Positions 61,358 to 64,000 of a DNA stretch of 64,000 bases are shown here, piece by piece; within the stretch, counting starts at the first letter, position 1, and the number at the start of each line of letters is the position of its first letter. Source of the DNA: Pontibacter pamirensis (GTDB taxonomy: Bacteria > Bacteroidota > Bacteroidia > Cytophagales > Hymenobacteraceae); NCBI RefSeq assembly GCF_010015475.1, contig NZ_SSNI01000005.1, forward strand, positions 156,151 through 220,150, in the 5' to 3' direction. The position numbers and the translations under genes were made by a program. Under the pieces are notes generated by a model. The model worked only from the letters and a program-made list of their open reading frames with translations, did not search any database and had not been told where the DNA came from.

Positions 61358-61699
61358 ATGAAACTACTTTTTTTTATATTATTCATCACCCTGCCTTACT
61401 TTTCTTTTTCACAAGGATTTAAAGTTAAAGTTGCAGGATCAGAGTTCCCAGTTGATAAAGTACCGGAGCATGTTACTTTTCCGGCACGTGTTAAAAAGTT
61501 CTCAATAAAAAAAGACAAACCCGACCAGGTTCCAGCTACCTATACAGTTCAGATTGGGGAGGAAGAACGAAGTTTCCGGACCGATGGCGCATTCCATGAG
61601 GTGGAGTTTTCTCACGATATAAGGGGCTTAGTCATATATATATTAAATGAAAAGCGAGTTGCACAGGGAAAAACTTTGATAATAAAAAAGCCAAAATAA
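61358..61699 (+). CDS. Small exported hypothetical protein
   Basis: A 113-residue protein with signal peptide MKLLFFILFITLPYFSFSQ. The mature part is basic with a pattern of short beta strands (FKVKVAGSEFPVDKVPEHVTFPARVKKFSIKKDK, TYTVQIGEEERSFRTD, GLVIYILNEKRVAQGKTLIIKKPK), perhaps a single beta-sandwich domain. Not recognised. It lies between the two large modular proteins, so it may share their regulation, though a repeat element separates it from the second. Confidence 0.68.
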   Translation: MKLLFFILFITLPYFSFSQGFKVKVAGSEFPVDKVPEHVTFPARVKKFSIKKDKPDQVPATYTVQIGEEERSFRTDGAFHEVEFSHDIRGLVIYILNEKRVAQGKTLIIKKPK

Positions 61700-61721
61700 T
61701 TTGGCTGGAAAAGTCGAAGTA

Positions 61722-61804
61722 AGAGCATGTTTAAAATTTATCCGTTTCGCCAGAACCCTTAGGGGTCAGTTTTAACTTACAAAAACGAAATTTAAATATG
61801 CTCT
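61722..61804. repeat. Short interspersed repeat, AGAGCATGTTTAAA family, short form
   Basis: An 83-bp element with ends agagcatgtttaaaatt (61722-) and aaatttaaatatgctct (to 61804). Its inside (ccgtttcgccagaaccctt, ggtcagttt) is the same as in the 163-bp element at 8435-8597, with the middle missing. It lies between the small exported protein gene and the second large modular gene. Confidence 0.75.
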
Positions 61805-61911
61805 AAAAGTTAGGGAGTTACTTATCAGAAACACTGGATAAGGTAGCCGTGCCTAAAGTCTTGTCTATTAAATAAAACCAGCAGCGCTTCAAAATTTTTA
61901 ACGGGAGACAA

Positions 61912-64000
61912 ATGAAAAATTTTTTAAAACTTGATGGTCACCTTACGGCTGGCGGAAATTATGTGCAGGAAGCATATGATGAACTTTCCCCCAGGTTAAT
62001 CATTAGAAATTGCTCTACGTTGCGTCTGCCGCTAAAAATTCTGTTTTCATTTTTTACGATATTCCTTTTAGGTATATCCGGGCTTGCAGCACAAAATGCC
62101 ATTGTAACTGAAAATGCCAAGACTGGTAATCCTGCTTCTGAGTGGCAGATTAGCGGAGCGGGAGATTTATCAATCCAGGGATTTGCAACAGATATAAGCT
62201 ATAACAAAGGCCAGACCGCTCGTTTTAAAATCAAGACAAGTGCGAGAGCTTATACTATAAGGGTTTACCGAATCGGATATTATCAGGGTAATGGAGCACG
62301 GTTACAGGGAACAGCATCTGTTACGGCTACTTTGCCACAAAGCCAGCCAAACTGCCTGACAAATTCAAGTACGGGTTTGGTAGACTGTGGCAACTGGGGA
62401 GAGTCTGCAAGTTGGGCTATACCAAATGATGCTGTGTCTGGTATTTACATTGCGAAACTGACCCGAACTGATACGGGAGGCTCAAGTCATATAACCTTTA
62501 TCGTTCGTGATGATGCCAGTACCTCAGACCTGCTTTTTCAAACTTCTGATGCCACTTGGCAGGCATACAATATTTACGGTGATAACAGTAATGGGAAAAG
62601 TCTCTATACAGGTTCCGGGGGCAAAGCTGTCAAGGTAAGCTACAACAGACCTTTTTTAACTCGAAATGGAGGAGGTGGTGGTGGACCGGAAGAGGATTGG
62701 CTGTTTAATGCCGAGTACCCTATGATTCGATGGATAGAGGCGAATGGTTATGATGTGAGTTATACTACAAACGTAGACAGCGACCGCCGTGGTAACCTCA
62801 TCACAAACCACAAGGTATTTCTGTCTGTTGGGCACGATGAGTATTGGTCGGGAAAACACCGGGCTAATGTGACAGCTGCCCGTAATGCAGGAACCCATCT
62901 TGCATTCTTCAGTGGAAATGAAGTTTACTGGAAAACACGTTGGGAAACTAGCATAGATGGCAGCGGAACTACTTATCGAACACTAGTTTGTTACAAAGAG
63001 GGGGCAACAGGAGAGAATACCTGTAATGGTAAATGTGACCCAACTCCGGAGTGGACCGGCCTGTGGCGTACTGGTTGTGAATATGTAACAGGAGATCCGC
63101 TGGTAGATGGTTGTAACCCTGAAAATTCACTGACAGGTCAGATTAGTTGGGAACTTTCAGACGCTTCGCTGCAGGTTCCTAGTACGTATAAAAGTATGCG
63201 CTTCTGGCGCAATACCAGCGTTGCATCTCTAAACGACGGACAAACTGCTTCTTTTACCTATGGCACAATCGGTTATGAGTGGAACTCCTACCAAGAAGCT
63301 TATCGTTACTCTTATCCGTCTGGAAGAATTAGTTTGTCGCGTACTGTAATAAACGGTGCAGTACACAACCTTTCCCTCTACCGTCATGGTAGTGGAGCAT
63401 TGGTATTTGGTGCCGGCACGGTTCAATACTCCTGGGGCTTGGACAGCAACCACGATCGAGGCAATGCGGCACCAAGCCTTGCTTTGCAGCAGGCCACACT
63501 GAACCTATTTGCAGACATGGGTGCACAGCCAGGAAGCAGACAAGCGGGATTGGTGGCTGCTACGGCTTCAACAGATACGCAAGTGCCCTCCACCACCATA
63601 TCAACCCCATCTGAGGGTGCCACTTTGCCAACCGGGACCGCTGTGACAATAAGTGGTACTGCATCTGACGCTAATGTTGTGGCCGGTGTGGAGGTATCCA
63701 CGGACGGAGGAAGTACCTGGCAGTTGGCAAACGGCACCACCAACTGGACTTTTGCCTGGACTCCTACAACTTCAGGTTCAGCTACTATTAGAAGCAGGGC
63801 TTTTGATGACTCAGGGAATATGAGTTCAGCCACAATCAGGAATGTAACTATAGGAGGTGCCAGTACCGTAACATGCCCCTGTTCGGTTTTCCAGGCCTCC
63901 AGTGCCCCCTCTGGCGCGCTCCAGAACGACGGGCAGGCGCTGCAGCTGGGGATGAAGTTCCGCTCCTCGTCGTCGGGCTCTGTAACAGGCGTGCGCTTCT
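61912..64000 (+). CDS. Large modular exported protein with N,N-dimethylformamidase-beta-like and DUF4082 domains (partial)
   Basis: The frame is open from ATG at 61912 to the window edge (696 codons seen, no stop). Residues 1-60: a 40-residue n-region and hydrophobic helix (ILFSFFTIFLLGISGLAAQN), a long, odd signal peptide. About 63-545: a domain with the DMFA2_C-like core, DLLFQTSDATWQAYNIYGDNSNGKSLY, SYNRPFLTR, FLSVGHDEYWSGKHR and FFSGNEVYWKTRW, as in N,N-dimethylformamidase beta-subunit-like proteins of Bacteroidota. About 560-650: an Ig-like module (STPSEGATLPTGTAVTISGTASD). From 655: CPCSVFQASSAPSGALQNDGQALQLGMKFRS, the start of DUF4082, cut at the edge. From about 63880 the codons become very GC-rich. 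A C-terminal sorting domain, if any, is beyond the window. Confidence 0.88.
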   Translation, partial: MKNFLKLDGHLTAGGNYVQEAYDELSPRLIIRNCSTLRLPLKILFSFFTIFLLGISGLAAQNAIVTENAKTGNPASEWQISGAGDLSIQGFATDISYNKGQTARFKIKTSARAYTIRVYRIGYYQGNGARLQGTASVTATLPQSQPNCLTNSSTGLVDCGNWGESASWAIPNDAVSGIYIAKLTRTDTGGSSHITFIVRDDASTSDLLFQTSDATWQAYNIYGDNSNGKSLYTGSGGKAVKVSYNRPFLTRNGGGGGGPEEDWLFNAEYPMIRWIEANGYDVSYTTNVDSDRRGNLITNHKVFLSVGHDEYWSGKHRANVTAARNAGTHLAFFSGNEVYWKTRWETSIDGSGTTYRTLVCYKEGATGENTCNGKCDPTPEWTGLWRTGCEYVTGDPLVDGCNPENSLTGQISWELSDASLQVPSTYKSMRFWRNTSVASLNDGQTASFTYGTIGYEWNSYQEAYRYSYPSGRISLSRTVINGAVHNLSLYRHGSGALVFGAGTVQYSWGLDSNHDRGNAAPSLALQQATLNLFADMGAQPGSRQAGLVAATASTDTQVPSTTISTPSEGATLPTGTAVTISGTASDANVVAGVEVSTDGGSTWQLANGTTNWTFAWTPTTSGSATIRSRAFDDSGNMSSATIRNVTIGGASTVTCPCSVFQASSAPSGALQNDGQALQLGMKFRSSSSGSVTGVRF

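Overview
The window is chromosomal DNA from a member of the Bacteroidota, most likely a Cytophagales/Hymenobacteraceae-type soil or marine bacterium (Pontibacter-like; genus is inference). The signs are a SusC/SusD pair with its metallohydrolase lipoprotein, many short lipoproteins with a Cys lipobox, weak AT-rich ribosome binding regions, a type IX secretion (T9SS) C-terminal sorting domain, and IS982-type and other Bacteroidota-style insertion sequences. No rRNA, tRNA or CRISPR array was seen. Region 1 (1-18.4 kb, moderate GC, housekeeping/accessory): a minus-strand nutrient-uptake operon (SusC-like receptor, SusD-like lipoprotein, start of a metallohydrolase lipoprotein), a collagen-like lipoprotein, a cluster of lipocalin-like lipoproteins including a decayed third copy, murB, a CNNM/HlyC-type CBS membrane protein, an aldehyde dehydrogenase/short-chain dehydrogenase operon, an HMG-CoA lyase/LutA-like pair on the plus strand, an exported methyltransferase, an amino-acid permease and a small acidic lipoprotein. 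Region 2 (18.7-54.0 kb, mostly AT-rich, almost all plus strand): a large Wzx/Wzy-type exopolysaccharide locus. A divergently read WcaJ-type initiating sugar-phosphate transferase is followed by two tandem GT39-like membrane glycosyltransferases, a nucleotide-sugar module (Gfo/Idh oxidoreductase, two left-handed beta-helix acyltransferases, two DegT aminotransferases, an epimerase), the export pair (Wza-like lipoprotein and Wzc-like chain-length regulator/kinase), a Wzx flippase, a Wzy-like polymerase, about ten further glycosyltransferases, two more acyltransferases and a methyltransferase. Within the sugar module, a GtrB-like glycosyltransferase carries an in-frame amber codon and the neighbouring EmrE-like small transporter is frameshifted. 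An IS982 element (46.7-47.8 kb) and a roughly 200-bp non-coding element with the same ends (31.07-31.27 kb) have inserted in this locus. Region 3 (54-64 kb): an outer-membrane beta-barrel protein, a 1038-bp insertion sequence with perfect 13-bp ends, a 5-bp target duplication and a wrecked transposase, then two very large secreted modular proteins. The first joins a polysaccharide-deacetylase-like region to Ig-like, DUF4082 and IPT modules and a T9SS sorting signal. The second, cut by the window edge, joins an N,N-dimethylformamidase-beta-like domain to an Ig-like and a DUF4082 module. Their position suggests that surface-displayed enzymes or adhesins act on the polysaccharide made by region 2 (inference). 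A second short interspersed repeat family (AGAGCATGTTTAAA ends) occurs beside murB and again between the two large secreted proteins.
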